The notes under the pieces: model-generated
Database searches by the model: none
Seen by the model: the letters and a program-made list of their open reading frames with translations, nothing else
Told to the model about the DNA's origin: nothing
Position numbers and translations under genes: made by a program
Shown here: piece after piece, positions 44,829 to 56,611 of the stretch
Position numbering within the stretch: the first letter of the stretch is position 1
Layout: the number at the start of each line of letters is the position of its first letter
Source of the DNA: Odobenus rosmarus divergens
Lineage: Eukaryota; Chordata; Mammalia; Carnivora; Odobenidae
Length of the DNA: 64,000 nucleotides
Reading direction: 5' to 3'
NCBI RefSeq assembly: GCF_000321225.1
Contig: NW_004451512.1
Span: forward strand, 510,412 to 574,411

Positions 44829-45150
44829 CAATATAATATTGAGTGGGGAAATAAAACCAAGAAGACTGCATCCAGGAGAATATCCTTTAATATAAAGAAT
44901 AGTTAAATACAGAAATAAAAATACCAAAACAAAACTTCATGTTAAAAACAGCAGGGGAATGACATACACGGGAATCAGGGTAGTAGGGGGAGCCGCAGAA
45001 GGGCAGGGAGCAAGAGGAGTACAGAAGCTATCGTGACGTAAGCTGTTGCCAGTAGTTTTGTTCCGCTGTTAGGAGAGGGCTCATGCATTTTACTTTATTT
45101 AAGAAAAATGAGTCAGTAAATACATATATATGAAAACATGCATAGAAACA

Positions 45151-45624
45151 AAGAGGGCCATGCATGGATCAAAAACGAGAGTGTTTCATGAGAAAGGAAT
45201 TATTGTTAATCTAATTCTATGACTCTGAGTCCAAAAATATTGCCTCTTTTCTCTCCTATGCTCTGATGTGTTTATTTCTAATTGTTAGCGACTGAGCTAT
45301 TGATGGACGAGACACTGCTTATATATCACAGATTAAATTATGGGTTTGTTAGGATCTCCCCAACATGGTAATCTGGAATTGGGATGTCCCAATTGAGGAT
45401 ATCTTAGATGGTATGTTCAAAGTCCAGGTGCTCAAAGCAGAGCAGAGAAAATAGTTAAATGGTAATAGAATTGCTGTACATGGGCTTTCTCCAAGGATTG
45501 GCTGGTAATCTCCTTCTCAGACAAACTAGGGCCTGGAGTTCAGAATTTTAGGAGTACAGACCTAGCCTCTGGGTCAGGTCTAAGGAAGCAGGGAGAGAGC
45601 AAAAGAAATAGGCCACAGGGTTAT
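45151..45624. other. Unique sequence, nothing recognised
   Basis: No repeat, exon or RNA structure recognised. Confidence 0.4.
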
Positions 45625-45840
45625 CAGGAGGCAGTATGGTACAATGGTTAAGATCATGAACTCTGAAATCAAACTCCCTAGGTTTGAGTCCCAGCTCTAC
45701 CACATTCTCCATTTGTCACCTAATCTCCACACTTCTAGACTAGGGATAATAGTACTTTCTCTGTAGTGTGGTGATAAAAATTAAATGACTCGTTATACCT
45801 AAGTTGCTTAAAACAGAGCCTGGGAAATAATATAAGTCAG
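45625..45840 (+). repeat. MIR SINE, near full length
   Basis: 'ggcagtatggtacaatggttaagatcatgaactctgaaatcaaactccctaggtttgagtcccagctctacc', 'ttaaatgactcgttatacc' and 'gcttaaaacagagcctggg' match the MIR consensus in order. Confidence 0.92.
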
Positions 45841-45844
45841 AATG

Positions 45845-46290
45845 GGCTGGGTTATGGAAATCCCAAATACTAGCGTCTTAATAAAAAAGTGGTATTCTCC
45901 ATGCAAAGAAGGCCAAGTAGCACAAGGCAAACAATCCCATACATAAGCTTTGGAATGGAGTGTCTCCGAGCCCTTGCACAGAGATCCATGAGGCCAGGCG
46001 GAGAACGCTTAGGACACTCTATAATGGCTTTCTTTACCCAACACCAAGAAATGCCCATTGAGCCCCATGTGGTTTTTGCTGCTCAGGTTCTGTTCTGTAT
46101 CTCCTCATTGCAAGATCTAAGTAGATAGAGCTTCCACTATTAGAACTGTCAATTGCTTTGGCAAGGGAAAGACACAATAGGATGTGCACTGGTCTTAAGT
46201 TTCTTCTCAGATATGTCACACATTTCATTGGCTGAAGCAGGTGACTGCTTCAAGTGGGCAAGGAATTGTGAGCCTACCACATTCCTGCAG
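45845..46290 (-). mobile_element. Probable old LTR-type repeat (MaLR-like)
   Basis: Layout resembles a reverse MLT1-like LTR: a 'ggcttaataaa...' type start, a middle with 'gcacagagatccatgaggc', then 'tcagatatgtcacacatttcattggctgaagcaggtgactg'. Match is weak and order-based; unclassified repeat is the alternative. Frames here (45870-46228) have no domain. Confidence 0.4.
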
Positions 46291-47044
46291 GAAGGAGAAG
46301 CAGAATACTTGTGAACAATCCAATTGACTGTGACCTATTTGGTGCTATCTAAGGGTTATTATAATTCTGGAAGATTTGCAAATCCAGCTGAAATACATTA
46401 ACAGGATACCCAGGAAGAGCCAGAAAGGCAGTTCAGTCTATGTACATGTCCCTCTTCTAACAGTCTAATGTCTCTAAGGGACCATGTCTTTTTAATGTTC
46501 ATACCACTAGAAGCACCTGGTCAGTCTTTGATAAATAACTGAGACATACTCTAGGGACCAACTGACCAAAGAACGAAGAGTGACTTCTAAGGAATTTTCC
46601 AAAAGTGACTTTTCCAGATTACTAGTTGAGGCCCCCACATGGGTTTTCTGGGCCCCCTCAACTGTGTACTTTCTGATATCAGAGTCCTGGAAGGAAGGGT
46701 CCCCTGGGTAACCATTGCTGCTATGTGGATCAATTGCTCTATGCTCTTTGCTGCCACTAAATATTAACAAAGCCAAGTAAAAGATCTTGTGGCATAGCAA
46801 AAGTGTGTTTGAAGGAGACAGAAGAATAAATTTCTTTGGATCAACAAGAAAATCCACAAGATCGTCAACGGCATGTACATGACACAGGGCTCCAGTCCAC
46901 TTCATCGTGAGACCTGTGGCCATTCTGAGTGGAGTTATTGGACTGTTTTAAAGTCTACAAGTTTCTTCTATTGACTTTGAATTAATCACTCAAGAACCAA
47001 CAGATACCATTTGTTCACATTTGGCAAACATTGCGTAGATAATG
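46291..47044. other. Unique sequence, nothing recognised
   Basis: Minus frame 46507-46923 (138 codons) has no recognisable domain. No exon evidence. Confidence 0.45.
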
Positions 47045-47590
47045 ATGACTATTAACATGGTCCCTGTTTTCATGGAACTTTCAGACCAGTGCAGGGGTAG
47101 AGGAGAGGACTGCCATTAAACAAACACATAAATGAGTCTATAATTAAAATTGATACATGTACTTTGAAAGAAAAGGTCACCATTCTATGAAAACATGTAA
47201 CAATAGGACCCGATCTAAGGAGGGAAAGTGAAAAGGGGGGAGGGGCACGCAGGGTATTCAGAGGTGCCTTTCTAGAAATAATGTTGGAGCTGATATCTAA
47301 AGAATAACTAGGGATTGAACAAATCAAGTTTAGGGGTAAAAAGTGGTTTTAGGCAAGGAGAAATATAGGGGCAAAGGGTCTGGAGTAGAAGGGTTTAAGT
47401 TTTTAAAACTAAAAAAAAAAAAAAAATTAAAAACAAAAAAACAAAAAAAGTTTAGCCAGAGTGTGGAGGTAGAGGGGGAGAGTGGTAAAAGACAAAGCCA
47501 TGCTGTAGGTTATATTAAGAACTTGGTCTTTGTCTCAACTGTAAGAAAAAGCCTTTCACAAAAGCTTTTTGTGTGAGTCTCTGGATGGGG
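47045..47590 (-). mobile_element. L2-like LINE fragment
   Basis: 'tggtccctgttttcatggaactttcagaccagtgcagggg', 'cctttctagaaataatgttggagctgatatctaaagaataactaggg' and 'gtaggttatattaagaacttgg' match a common old repeat beginning with the L2 3' end and continuing into 'gacctgaaggatgagtagg'-type text. An A-rich tract (47405-47450) interrupts it. Confidence 0.65.
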
Positions 47591-48038
47591 GACCAGAGAC
47601 GGAGAGCTTACATGAAAAAGCAGCAATGACCTTCAGTAACTTAACTCTAGAGTTAGGGTTCCCTGCCGTATCCTGCTAATGTGAAGGAGGGACAGTGGAA
47701 ACCACCATTTGCTAGAGTGAGTTTCTCTGCACACAAATCCTTCAAGGTGTCGCTTTCAAAAAGTACTGCGTTCAAATAAATTTTCAAAGCAGTTGTATAC
47801 TCCCTAATACCTCTAGAGAGTCATAAAACAAAGTAACTATATACAAGGTCAAGTCCTACCGGAAAGATCAACATTGCTTAGCCCAATATTTCTAAAACTT
47901 ATGTGATCATGGAGGCATCGTATTTTCAAATAAATCTGACTTCCAACCTGTGGGGCTAATATTCAGTGAAATACTCTTTCAGGCTGGTGTAGACAATATG
48001 GGTTCATACATGATCATAAATTATCAGTTTAAAAAATA
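47591..48038. other. Unique sequence, nothing recognised
   Basis: No repeat or exon recognised; the element that follows begins at a TA dinucleotide (48037-48038). Confidence 0.4.
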
Positions 48039-48469
48039 CAGTAATCCCCCCTTATCTGTGAGGTGTATGTTAAAGACCCTTAGTGGATGCTTGAAACAGT
48101 GCAGAGTACCAGACCTTGTACATACTATGTCTTTTCCTATACATACATTTCTATGATAAAAGTTATAAATTAGGTACAGTAAGAAATTAACAATAACTAA
48201 TAAGATAGAACAATTATACTGTAATAAAAGGTATATGAATGTGGTTTTCCTCAATCTCTCTCAAAATATCTTCATGTACTGTACTCATCCTTCTTCTTGG
48301 GATGATGTGAGATGCAGTGAGGTGAAGGATGCAGGCATTGTGACATAACGTTAGGCTACTATTGACCTTCTGACAACATATCAGAAGGAGGATCATCTGC
48401 TTCTACACCACAGTTGACCATGGGTAACAAACTGTGGAAGGCAAAACTACAAAGAAGGGACAACTACTG
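48039..48469. mobile_element. Tigger-type (TcMar) MITE with TA duplications
   Basis: A 431 bp element with inverted ends: left 'cagtaatccccccttatctg', right 'aaagaagggacaactactg'. Flanked by TA (48037-48038, 48470-48471). Interior landmarks are 'gacccttagtggatgcttgaaac', 'tgatgatgtgagatgcagtgagg'-like text and 'gttaggctactattgaccttctgac'. Non-autonomous. The minus frames inside (48024-48396) are not transposase. Confidence 0.9.
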
Positions 48470-48471
48470 TA

Positions 48472-49439
48472 AAAAGGAAAACTTTTCTTAAACATGAGTT
48501 TTTAAAATATGGATAGTAACAAGTAATCAGCCAGAAAAACCATAACTGGCACCAGAACACCAATGTGTCAAAATCCCACAGTTGAGAACCACTGGGCAGG
48601 AGGCCAATAAGAAGAATAATGTCTGGCCAAGGAATGGCTTAGCAACCCCCCGGGAACCTATTGATGCCTCTGTTGATTCCAGAATGTTCTCTGACAAGTG
48701 TGTCAGGAGAAATCAACCAAAGTGTTCTGCAAAGTTCTGCAAAGTGTGAAGCTTCAAGAGCATGGTCTTTGGCAGTCAAACTCATGGCAGTCTTGATCCA
48801 GGAGTTGTGGGTGTGATTGCACATGATTGCTTAAACGAAACCCCCTTCTGTCATTACTAAGCCTGAGGAAAATTAAGTCAAGATTCCTCACAGAAGGGCC
48901 AGAGCTTGTAGTTCAAAGAAGAGAGAATCAAGGATCACATGGTGGACACAAGATGATGGATGCAGAGAGCCGGAGCACAGGGCAAACCTCGCAGCTCTTG
49001 GGGTGGATCGTCTGCAGGAGGAAATGAGCAGAGTGTGTCCTGGGCAGGAGGGAGGATGATGTGGTAACACCAGGCTTACCAAGGGTTGGGGCGTTAGAAA
49101 GTGAAGCCTGGAGGAGAACTTAGAGACCCCCCCGCCCAGTCCTAGTTGCTTGTTTTATGGATGGAGCCCTTAGTCACCACAGAACTCTTCTGGAGGCACA
49201 CCGCCAGAGAGTGTTTGAGCCCAAGCGAGAATGTCATGTGTGTACCCATCATTCCAGTCCACATCAGCCACGTGGGAAGGGCGGTGGCAATGCTGGCACT
49301 GTGACAGTCATCATTTAAAGAAAAGCCAGTGTTAATCTCTCTGGAGCCTGGATTGATTATGAAAAAATTTTGTTACTTCTTAAGAGACAAGAAGGCTGAC
49401 GTTTTTAGGTATACATGAATCTGGGAATAGAAAACAGGC
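48472..49439. other. Unique sequence, nothing recognised
   Basis: Includes a 10-bp tandem duplicate GTTCTGCAAA near 48724-48743. 'acagttgagaaccactgggc' at about 48580 resembles the terminal sequence of a MER5/MER20-type hAT element, but no body is recognisable. Confidence 0.4.
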
Positions 49440-51960
49440 AGTTCCTAAAATGAGACATAATTTTTTCCTTTTCCCCATTCATTCAGAAAAATTTATATTC
49501 ACCTTTTTGGCTCCAAGCAAGATCAAATAAGTACACTCAGCCTCACCTCTCCTATTAACTACAGCTAAAAACCCTAGACAAAATCACACATAATTTAACT
49601 ATCAGAAGGCTCTGACAGGTGGATGAAAACAGGCACAGTGGGTAAGGATCACTGGACTCAAGAAGATGACCTGGCAGTGATTTCTGAGGTTTTTGTTTTT
49701 GGGGTTTTTTTGGGGGGGTTCCTCTTTTTGCCTCTTATATATCCTGGCCCAGATATTAAAACAGCCTGAAACCTGGGGGGGAAAAAAAAAAAAGGCCCAG
49801 GGAAAGCCATGGCATCTGGAAAGGGAGGACCCAGTGGGACCAAACTCTTTTGACTTTACCAGCCCTTCTCCAGGCAACCACCAGCAAAAACTGGTTACCC
49901 TTCCACACACCCACTCCCCCCTGGTAGCCGAACTGGTCACTAAGGGACAGAGTCCTATTGATCCTACCTGCCCTATACCAGCCGAGTCCTAGCAAAGAGG
50001 CAGAGGTCCGTCTTAACACACAGCTGACCCCATGGGCAAGCTAAAGTCCCAGCTTTCCAACCAGAACACTGGGAAGGGGACATCTTGGGAACCAGAGGTT
50101 ACAGAGTGTGTGAGGAGTCATGAGGAAGGAGCCAGAGAAATCGCTCCTTTACCACCGCATGTGAAGTTCCTGGCTCACACGTGAGCTGAGCATGTGTAAA
50201 ATGGCCTAGAATCAGCACCATGCAGACTTTGAACTTGGAACTATAGGGTAGACCACGGCCCAGGTTTCAGGCTCGCAGCTGAGTGGTATACAGGCAGGGC
50301 AGATCAGAAGAGCACTGTAAATACTTTGAAATCTAAACTGACATTGGAATCACAGGCCATAGAAAGCAGACCAGGTTATGCAGTCTGAACCTAAACAGGT
50401 TGCCTGCCTGGTTAAAAAAAAAAAGCCCAGACTTTCTAGATTTAAAAAGGATTCAGAGTTTCATGACATAATATTCAAAATATCCAAGCGGCAACCACAA
50501 ATCACTCCATATACAGAAGACCAGGGAGACCTAAATCACTCTCAAGGGAAAGGCAGTCAGTATAAGCCAACCCTGAGAAGACTAAAATATTAGAATTGCT
50601 AGACAAAGACCCTAACGTTGTTATTATAAATATGCTTCAAGAAGGTATATATTTTGTATATGAGTGGAAAGATAGAAGTTTGCAGTAAAAACAAAAGCTA
50701 TCAAAAGGAACAAAATGGAAGTTTTAGAATTGAAAAATTCACTGAAAAGACTCAACAGCAGACTGGAAAAGAACTCTACCTTACGACATAGACAAAGCTT
50801 AACTCAAAATGGATCACAGAACCGAATATAAAATTCGTTTTAATTTTAAACAAATTAGCTAAATTAGAACTAAATATAAAGTTAAATTGAACTCATGGAA
50901 GAAAAACTGGAAAAAGCTTTGACTTTAGGTTAGACAGAGTTCTTAGAAACAAGAAATAAGGATCGTCCATAAAGAAAACATGGTCGAAGTTGTCTTCATA
51001 GAATAAAGAAGACTTTACTCTGCAAAGGACATTGTTAACATCCTATGAAAAGAAAGGTCATAAGCTAGAAGAAAATATTTGTGATCACCTGTAAGACAAA
51101 AGGATTTGTATCCAGAATACATAAAGAACTCAAGATTCAATGACCAGAAACAGACCATATTCAAAAATGGGCAAAACATTCTCATACACTTCACCAAAGA
51201 AGATATATGGATAGCAAATAAGCTGCTTAAGACTAATAAGATTAATAACATGTTTGAAAAGATGCTTCAATATAATTTATTAGTGATGTGCTGATTAAAT
51301 GACAATTCTAAGAGTCAGTGAGGATGCAAATCAGGAGGAACTCTCATACATTGCTGGTGGTAATATAAGGTGGTACAGTCGCTCTGGAAGATTGTTTGGG
51401 AAGTTCTTATCAAGTTAAATATGTACTTACCATATGACCAAGCAATCCCCCTTCCAGGCATTTATCCTAGAGCAATGAAACTTAGGTTCACCCAAAAAAC
51501 TGCACACAAATGTTTATAGCAGCATTATTCATGAGCATAAAAAAACTAGAAACAACCAAATAGTTTCAGTGGGTGACAGGATGAACAAACTATAATCCAT
51601 CCACATAACGGAATACTACCCAGCAATAAAAATGAATGAACTATGAATTCAAATGCATTATGCTAAGTCTCAGTATCAAAAGGTAACATATCTAGGATTC
51701 CATTTATAAGACATTCTGGAAAAGAAACAGTGTTGGAACAGAGAATGGATGGGTGATTTCCAGGGATTTTGAATGGGAAGAGGGTCTAACTAAAAAGAGG
51801 TAGGAGGAGGGAATTCTTTGGGATATTGCGCTTGTTCTATACCCTGGTTGTAAAGCTGGTTATAAGAATCTATGCCTATGTAAAAACGTACACACTGTGC
51901 ACCAAAATGTGAATTCTACTCTGATTTCTTAAAACTAAAGAAAACTTTATGGAGTTCATA
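49440..51960 (+). mobile_element. Old L1, internally deleted (5' region joined to ORF2 end and 3' UTR)
   Basis: 49440-50780 reads as L1M 5' region: 'aaaaccctagacaaaatcacac', 'gctagacaaagaccctaacgttgttattataaatatgc', 'ggaacaaaatggaagttttagaattgaaaaattcac', 'gactcaacagcagactgg'. From about 50785 it jumps to the end of ORF2 ('caaaaggatttgtatccagaatacataaagaactc', 'atgggcaaaacattctcatacacttcaccaaagaagatat') and 3' UTR ('gtttatagcagcattattcatgagc', 'cagcaataaaaatgaatg'). Most of ORF1 and ORF2 is missing. Two adjacent L1 fragments are the alternative. Confidence 0.78.
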
Positions 51961-53300
51961 CTAGATACCATAATCTCTAATAATAAAAGGACAATTTGAT
52001 CTTTTGAAAGGGAATTCAGCTGCATAATGTGAAAATGTAACTTTTGAGATTTCCAGGAGTCTGATTATCATCCCCAAATTGCCTCGAATGCTCATCAATT
52101 GAATCTATTCTAGGACTTTTCTGTCTGCAGGCCTCCTGTGGACTTGGGGAAAGAAGGGTGTACTCATGATATTAAGAGGAGTCAGGAATAGGTCTTAGGA
52201 CTTAGAGACAAGGTGTTTGATCGGAAAATTTAAGAGTTTCTTTCACTCATGGTTGGTGCTGACAAGTAACTTGAAACCATGGAGCAGATGCTGTGTTGGG
52301 AACAGCTGGGGTCCAAGCACCATCTTGCCCAGGGCAATAGAGGCAGAGTTTCAGCTAATCCTGTGGTTGCTTAGCCCTCCCCGCATGCAGTTCCAGCTGG
52401 CCTTTTATTTGGGGTGGGAATGGTGGGAATGGGAATTTATATTCAAATGTGTTCTGTAAATAAGAAAAAGGTTCTGCATGTCTGAGATGACCCAAAGCGG
52501 AAAAATGGGTGGCGCTGACCAGCTATAAAAGTCTAAGACAATGGATATAAAAACCTGGGTAATAACTTTATTATTGAATGTCATGCCCTGATACACATTT
52601 CTGTCTCTCAAAGGTGCCCAGACTCCAGGGCAGAACTCTTTGAAGCAATGAAGTTTACTGCATGGAAATCCAGGTGGCTCTACGCTATAGAGTAAGTTTT
52701 GCTCTCAGTTAAAGTGAGACCAACTTATTCATCGAGAAAAATTAGCTTCGAAGGTACAGGTGTGTTCCCCAAACAACATGCAAACAGGCCCTCCCTCCCA
52801 TAATTAGAGGAAGCAAAATCCCACCTGACCAAGGAGATGAACACTGCTGTGATTATTTTCATTTCAAAAGGATCCACTTAAAATATTTACTCTAGTAGTC
52901 CCTTCAAGTGTGGACCACCTCTGGGGCATTTGGATTTTTCATAAATCATTAAGCACCAGGCCGAGGGCGTGCAGTGATGGGGAGTTCAGTGTCCTTGCCA
53001 ATTGAAGATCAATAGAAGTGAAGGTGCAACGTCCCTGGAATGAGGCTGTGAGTCAACGGGAGGGACGGGGTTATGATTTACACCCAGTGCTTTAGGAAGT
53101 GTGTCCGTGGAATGAAGGGAATGGTCTCGGTGATGAGGAGGTGGGAAACCGTTCCTCCCAGAGTGGGTCGCAGGGTGCCACGAGAAAACCAGGAATGTCC
53201 TGTCACCTCTGCCCACTTATACTCTCTCCACTCAAAGGGCCTATGACTGGAGGTGACAGGTCTTGGTGAAGCTCAATGCATTCTGCCTCTGGGCCTCACT
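51961..53300. other. Unique sequence, nothing recognised
   Basis: No repeat firmly recognised. The frames at 52217-52459 and 52986-53216 have no domain. 52850-52960 has the texture of conserved non-coding DNA ('tgattattttcatttcaaaag', 'ttcataaatcattaagc'). Confidence 0.4.
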
Positions 53301-53520
53301 TGCTCATTATAGAAGGCTGCAATTTCATTTCAGATCGGCAGTGTAAAACCTGTTGTCATATTTTATGTGATGATGTTAACTCTGCTATGAAATTATACCC
53401 TGAGAATACCCCAGAGCCGGCTCAGTACATATAAATAGCCATTTATCAGATGCAACCCATAATCTTCCCGCTGCTGTGACCCATTCTGTAATTTTCCCTC
53501 AGCTGACAAGCTACAAATGA
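53300..53520. promoter_or_regulatory. Candidate conserved non-coding element
   Basis: Repeat-free block with 'aggctgcaatttcatttcag', 'ttttatgtgatgatgttaac', 'acatataaatagccatttatc' and 'ttccctcagctgacaagc'. It includes a CArG-like core near 'atataaatagcc'. Supported by texture only. Confidence 0.3.
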
Positions 53521-53884
53521 AGAGTGTACTTAGATTTCAGTTATGAGGTTTAAAATATGGATGTGGATATAAAAAGCTAAGCCCTTCAAGAAGAAACCAG
53601 GGAATTTTCCCATTAAATTCTGAGGGCCTTCATCCATCTGCTTTATAATCATACAAGAATCCTGTGATCCCTTCACTGACCTCCGACACAATCTCTCCCC
53701 CACTGATTCTGTCACCTCTCCCCCTTCTAACTGGCCCACCACCCACATCTGTGCCCATTCCCTCATACCCACCAGCACGCATGCTTTCTTCATACGTGCT
53801 TGTAGAACGTCTCCAGAAGCTGAGAACCTCAGAGTCTTTGTGGACATGTTGATGTAAGTTTTAACCACAGAGTTGGTTTTTTTC
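53521..53884. other. Unique sequence, nothing recognised
   Basis: Pyrimidine-rich plus strand at 53690-53770. The minus frame at 53530-53868 has no domain. Confidence 0.4.
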
Positions 53885-54058
53885 CAACAAAATCAGCATT
53901 CATGTAATATCGATGGGTGCCAACCATGATGTACTAGATACCTCACACATTTGCTCTCATTTTATATATGAAGAAACAGAGGTTCAGAACAAACTACATC
54001 TAAGGTGACACAGAGTTAACACCAGACCCAGAGTCTGAACCCGAGTAGCAGACCCTTT
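53885..54058 (-). repeat. MIR SINE
   Basis: 'tactagatacctcacacatttgctctcattttatatatgaagaaacagaggttcag', 'ggtgacacagagttaac' and 'cagagtctgaacccgag' follow reverse MIR order. Confidence 0.82.
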
Positions 54059-54059
54059 A

Positions 54060-54480
54060 GTAACTACCACAAACGTGGTGGCTAATAGAAATGTGTTCTC
54101 TCACAGTCCTGAAGGCCAAAAGTCTGAAATCAAGATGTCGGCGGGTCATGCTCCTTCCCAGGTCTCTAGGGGAGAGCCCAGTCCTTGTCTTTTCAGTTTC
54201 TGGTGGCTGTCCACATTCCTTGACTTCTGGCTCCTTGTCTCGGCTCCATCTTCACATCACCTTCCCTGTGTGTCTCTCAAAACTCCCTCTGCCTCACTCT
54301 TACAAGGTTACGTGTGATTGCACTTAAGGGCCGCGTGGCTGGACCAGGATAAGCCCCTTAACTTAATCAAGAGCCATAACTTAAGCACACCTTTTGCCAT
54401 TTAGAATAACATTCACAGGTTCTGGGAATTTTATGTGGGTATCTTGGGGTGGGGGTGTGGATGAATTTTTAGCTGACCAC
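54060..54480 (-). mobile_element. MaLR-type LTR (MLT1/MST-like), near complete
   Basis: 'gaaatgtgttctctcacagtcctgaaggccaaaagtctgaaatcaagatgtcggc', 'tctaggggagagcccagtccttgtc', 'tttctggtggctgtccacattccttg', 'ctccatcttcacatcacc', 'ataacattcacaggttctgg' is the reverse of a MaLR LTR in consensus order. Solo LTR with no internal sequence. Confidence 0.85.
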
Positions 54481-55671
54481 AGAATCCAAAGCGTCAAGGT
54501 CCCCATTCTGTGGTCCCCACCACTAATGCATGAGAAATCCTTGAGCTGGAGGTAGGGGTTGTGTCACCTACAAGTCCAAGTATCTCCTTAGCCAGATCCA
54601 GTTACTTGAAATTTCCAGGGACCTGAAATTCACAAACTCCTTTGGATTTAAACATTAAGACATCATGAACAGGACAAGATATCTGGGAAGCCTAAGTGAT
54701 GAGGCATTGCTAGTCACAATCACCTTAACAGAGATCAGTTTATCAGATTAACCCTAGTCACTCATGGCTTTGCAGAAATGAAATCAGGTCAAATCTGATG
54801 GATATTACGTTTCTTCAGGTACATTATGTTGACGGGAACAATGGCTTCGAAATGCCCCTTGAGTCTTTTTTTTTTTTTTTGAGGCCTTATCTGCTGGATA
54901 CCAGAACATCTGGATGAAAAAGCTGCAGTATTTAATGAATTGTGTTGAAGTTTTATCTAAAGAACAACTTTTATATGCTTGGTTATTGACAGAAGTTAGC
55001 TATCTGGCAGTTTCCTTTTAGGTTTAAATGGTCAGATTGGCATTTCTTGATCTATTTGTTTGTTATTCCTATGTCCCCACACTAGGAACTCTCCAAAATA
55101 TTTTGTTTTACCTCCTGAATAAGACCTTTTTGTAACCTTTTTAAAAATGCTTATTTTTTAAAGAATTTTACGTCGACATTAAAGAACACCTTTGAAAGGC
55201 TAAAAAAGCATCACCCATAATCCCACCAACCTAGCAAACAAGAGTTTTCATGAGGAGAATGTTCTAACCTTATTGAACATCGCCGGGCTCCTCCAGCAAC
55301 AGCTTGAGACTGTAAAAGAGAAACAGGAAAATACTTGCTTTTCAGTTGTGAGGCAAAGAACTATTTGGAGAACTGATTAAAGCACTTAGGTACCCTGGCA
55401 ACAGTCTTATGAATAAATAGGTCTTCATCATGCCCTGACACCAGAAAATGCTAACAGATGTGATCAAATAAGTGGGCAATCACCTGGTAAAACCCCGGGT
55501 ACTATAAATTTTCATTGTGATTCATTGGAACTTTGTGCTAGAACTTCACCATAGAAATCGGATGGAGTCCCTGGGAAAGTTTGGATGTTCCAGGGCAGAA
55601 TGCTCTCTTGGTGTCTCACCAACACCCAAGTCACCCCTTTGGGCCCAAGGAATGTACTCTTACCTTTAGGA
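54481..55671. other. Unique sequence, nothing recognised
   Basis: Contains an oligo-T run (about 54866-54879). No repeat, exon or structured RNA recognised. Confidence 0.45.
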
Positions 55672-55682
55672 TTACCAGGAAA

Positions 55683-55876
55683 GGGTGCCTGGGTGGTACC
55701 CAGGTTAAGTTAAGCATCTGCCTCCCGCTCAGGTCATGATCTCAGGGTCCTGGGATCAATCCCACCTCGGGCTCCCTGCTCATCGGGGAGTCTGCTTCTC
55801 CCTCTGCTGCCCTCCCTGCTTGTGTTCGCTCTCTCCCTGTCAAATAAATAAATAAAATCTTAAAAAAAGAAAAAGT
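55683..55876 (+). mobile_element. Can-SINE with 11-bp target duplication
   Basis: Head 'gggtgcctgggtggtaccc', 'tctgcctcccgctcaggtcatgatctc', 'cgggctccctgctcatcgggg' and an (aaat)n tail. Exact duplication TTACCAGGAAA at 55672-55682 and 55877-55887. The tRNA-like head carries a small local change ('ggtacccaggttaagttaagc') that breaks the usual 'cagtcggttaagc'. Confidence 0.95.
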
Positions 55877-55887
55877 TTACCAGGAAA

Positions 55888-56104
55888 TACTAGAGAAACA
55901 TTTTTTTTTCCCTTGAGGGAAAACACTAACATGAGGCTCTTTGGGGAGCCTTGAGGGGGCACCAAGGGATGGATCTAGATTGGTGGCACTGGATTTTCTA
56001 AGACTGCCTCCATGTAGTACAAAGTAGCTTTCATCTTCTTCTTGTCCTGAAGGATGTTTGGATACATGGTATTAGTTGCTTTGCTAAAATCATAAGAAGG
56101 AAGA
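55888..56104. other. Unique sequence
   Basis: Nothing recognised. Confidence 0.4.
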
Positions 56105-56330
56105 ACAGAGGTGCTGGTGCCAGCCTGCCTTGTGTGAGTTCCAGCTCTGTCACAAATTAGCTGTGTGACCTCCGGAAAATTAATTGACCCCTCGTGCCTT
56201 TGTTTCCTCATCTGGAAAGTGGGGATAATGGTAATACTTGCCGCATAGGATTATTTGAGGCCTGAATGAGTGAAGTGCTTGGAGCTTGGCCCATGATGTG
56301 TGCTCAGTAAACGTCGATGATGGTTAATCT
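56105..56330 (+). repeat. MIR SINE, near full length
   Basis: 'gagttccagctctgtcacaaattagctgtgtgacctccgg', 'tttgtttcctcatctggaaagtggggataatggtaatac' and 'gatgtgtgctcagtaaacg' match MIR. Confidence 0.92.
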
Positions 56331-56593
56331 AACAGCTTTCCTTGGAAAATCATGCTGAGTCCAGGGATTTTTTACCCCTTTATTCCACCCAGTACTCACA
56401 AACTGTCTGCTAATTAAGCCAGCCTGGCTTTTTGCCAGGGATCAGCATCAAGCCCACTGGGTGCTGGTTTCTGAAATATGGAGCCCACTTCTAGGAGTGA
56501 GCACGACATTTGTCCTTAAGCCTCAGGTTTTGTGTAAGGGTTCCACAGGTGCACCTGCGTATCTTTCATCCAGCCAGCAGATTTGGGTCCATT
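56331..56593. other. Unique sequence
   Basis: Nothing recognised. Confidence 0.4.
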
Positions 56594-56611
56594 TAAAGCA
56601 AGTAAGGTAGA

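Larger units (their letters stand above)
42180..45150 (+). mobile_element. Old L1 3' portion carrying four nested insertions
   Basis: Decayed L1M ORF2/3' UTR text can be followed across five pieces: 42180-42662 ('ataccatttacaacaagg', 'aatgagccaatagattcaaggcaattc', 'gcaagagagacttagactaccagatatcaag'), 42861-42932, 43182-43384, 43590-44381 ('gggaaatgccaatcgtacccac', 'atttcagttacatgccaacagtg') and 44829-45150 ('aatataatattgagtggggaa'). The gaps are two Can-SINEs, a young L1 tail and an unclassified insert. No intact reading frame. Confidence 0.82.

Noticed and set aside
45100..45120. AP-1-like 'atgagtcag' at L1 end
   Set aside because: Short motif within L1 3' sequence; expected by chance.
46507..46923. 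138-codon minus-strand frame
   Set aside because: No domain and no neighbouring exon signals.
48724..48743. Tandem 10-mer GTTCTGCAAA
   Set aside because: Only two units; a small local duplication without further structure.
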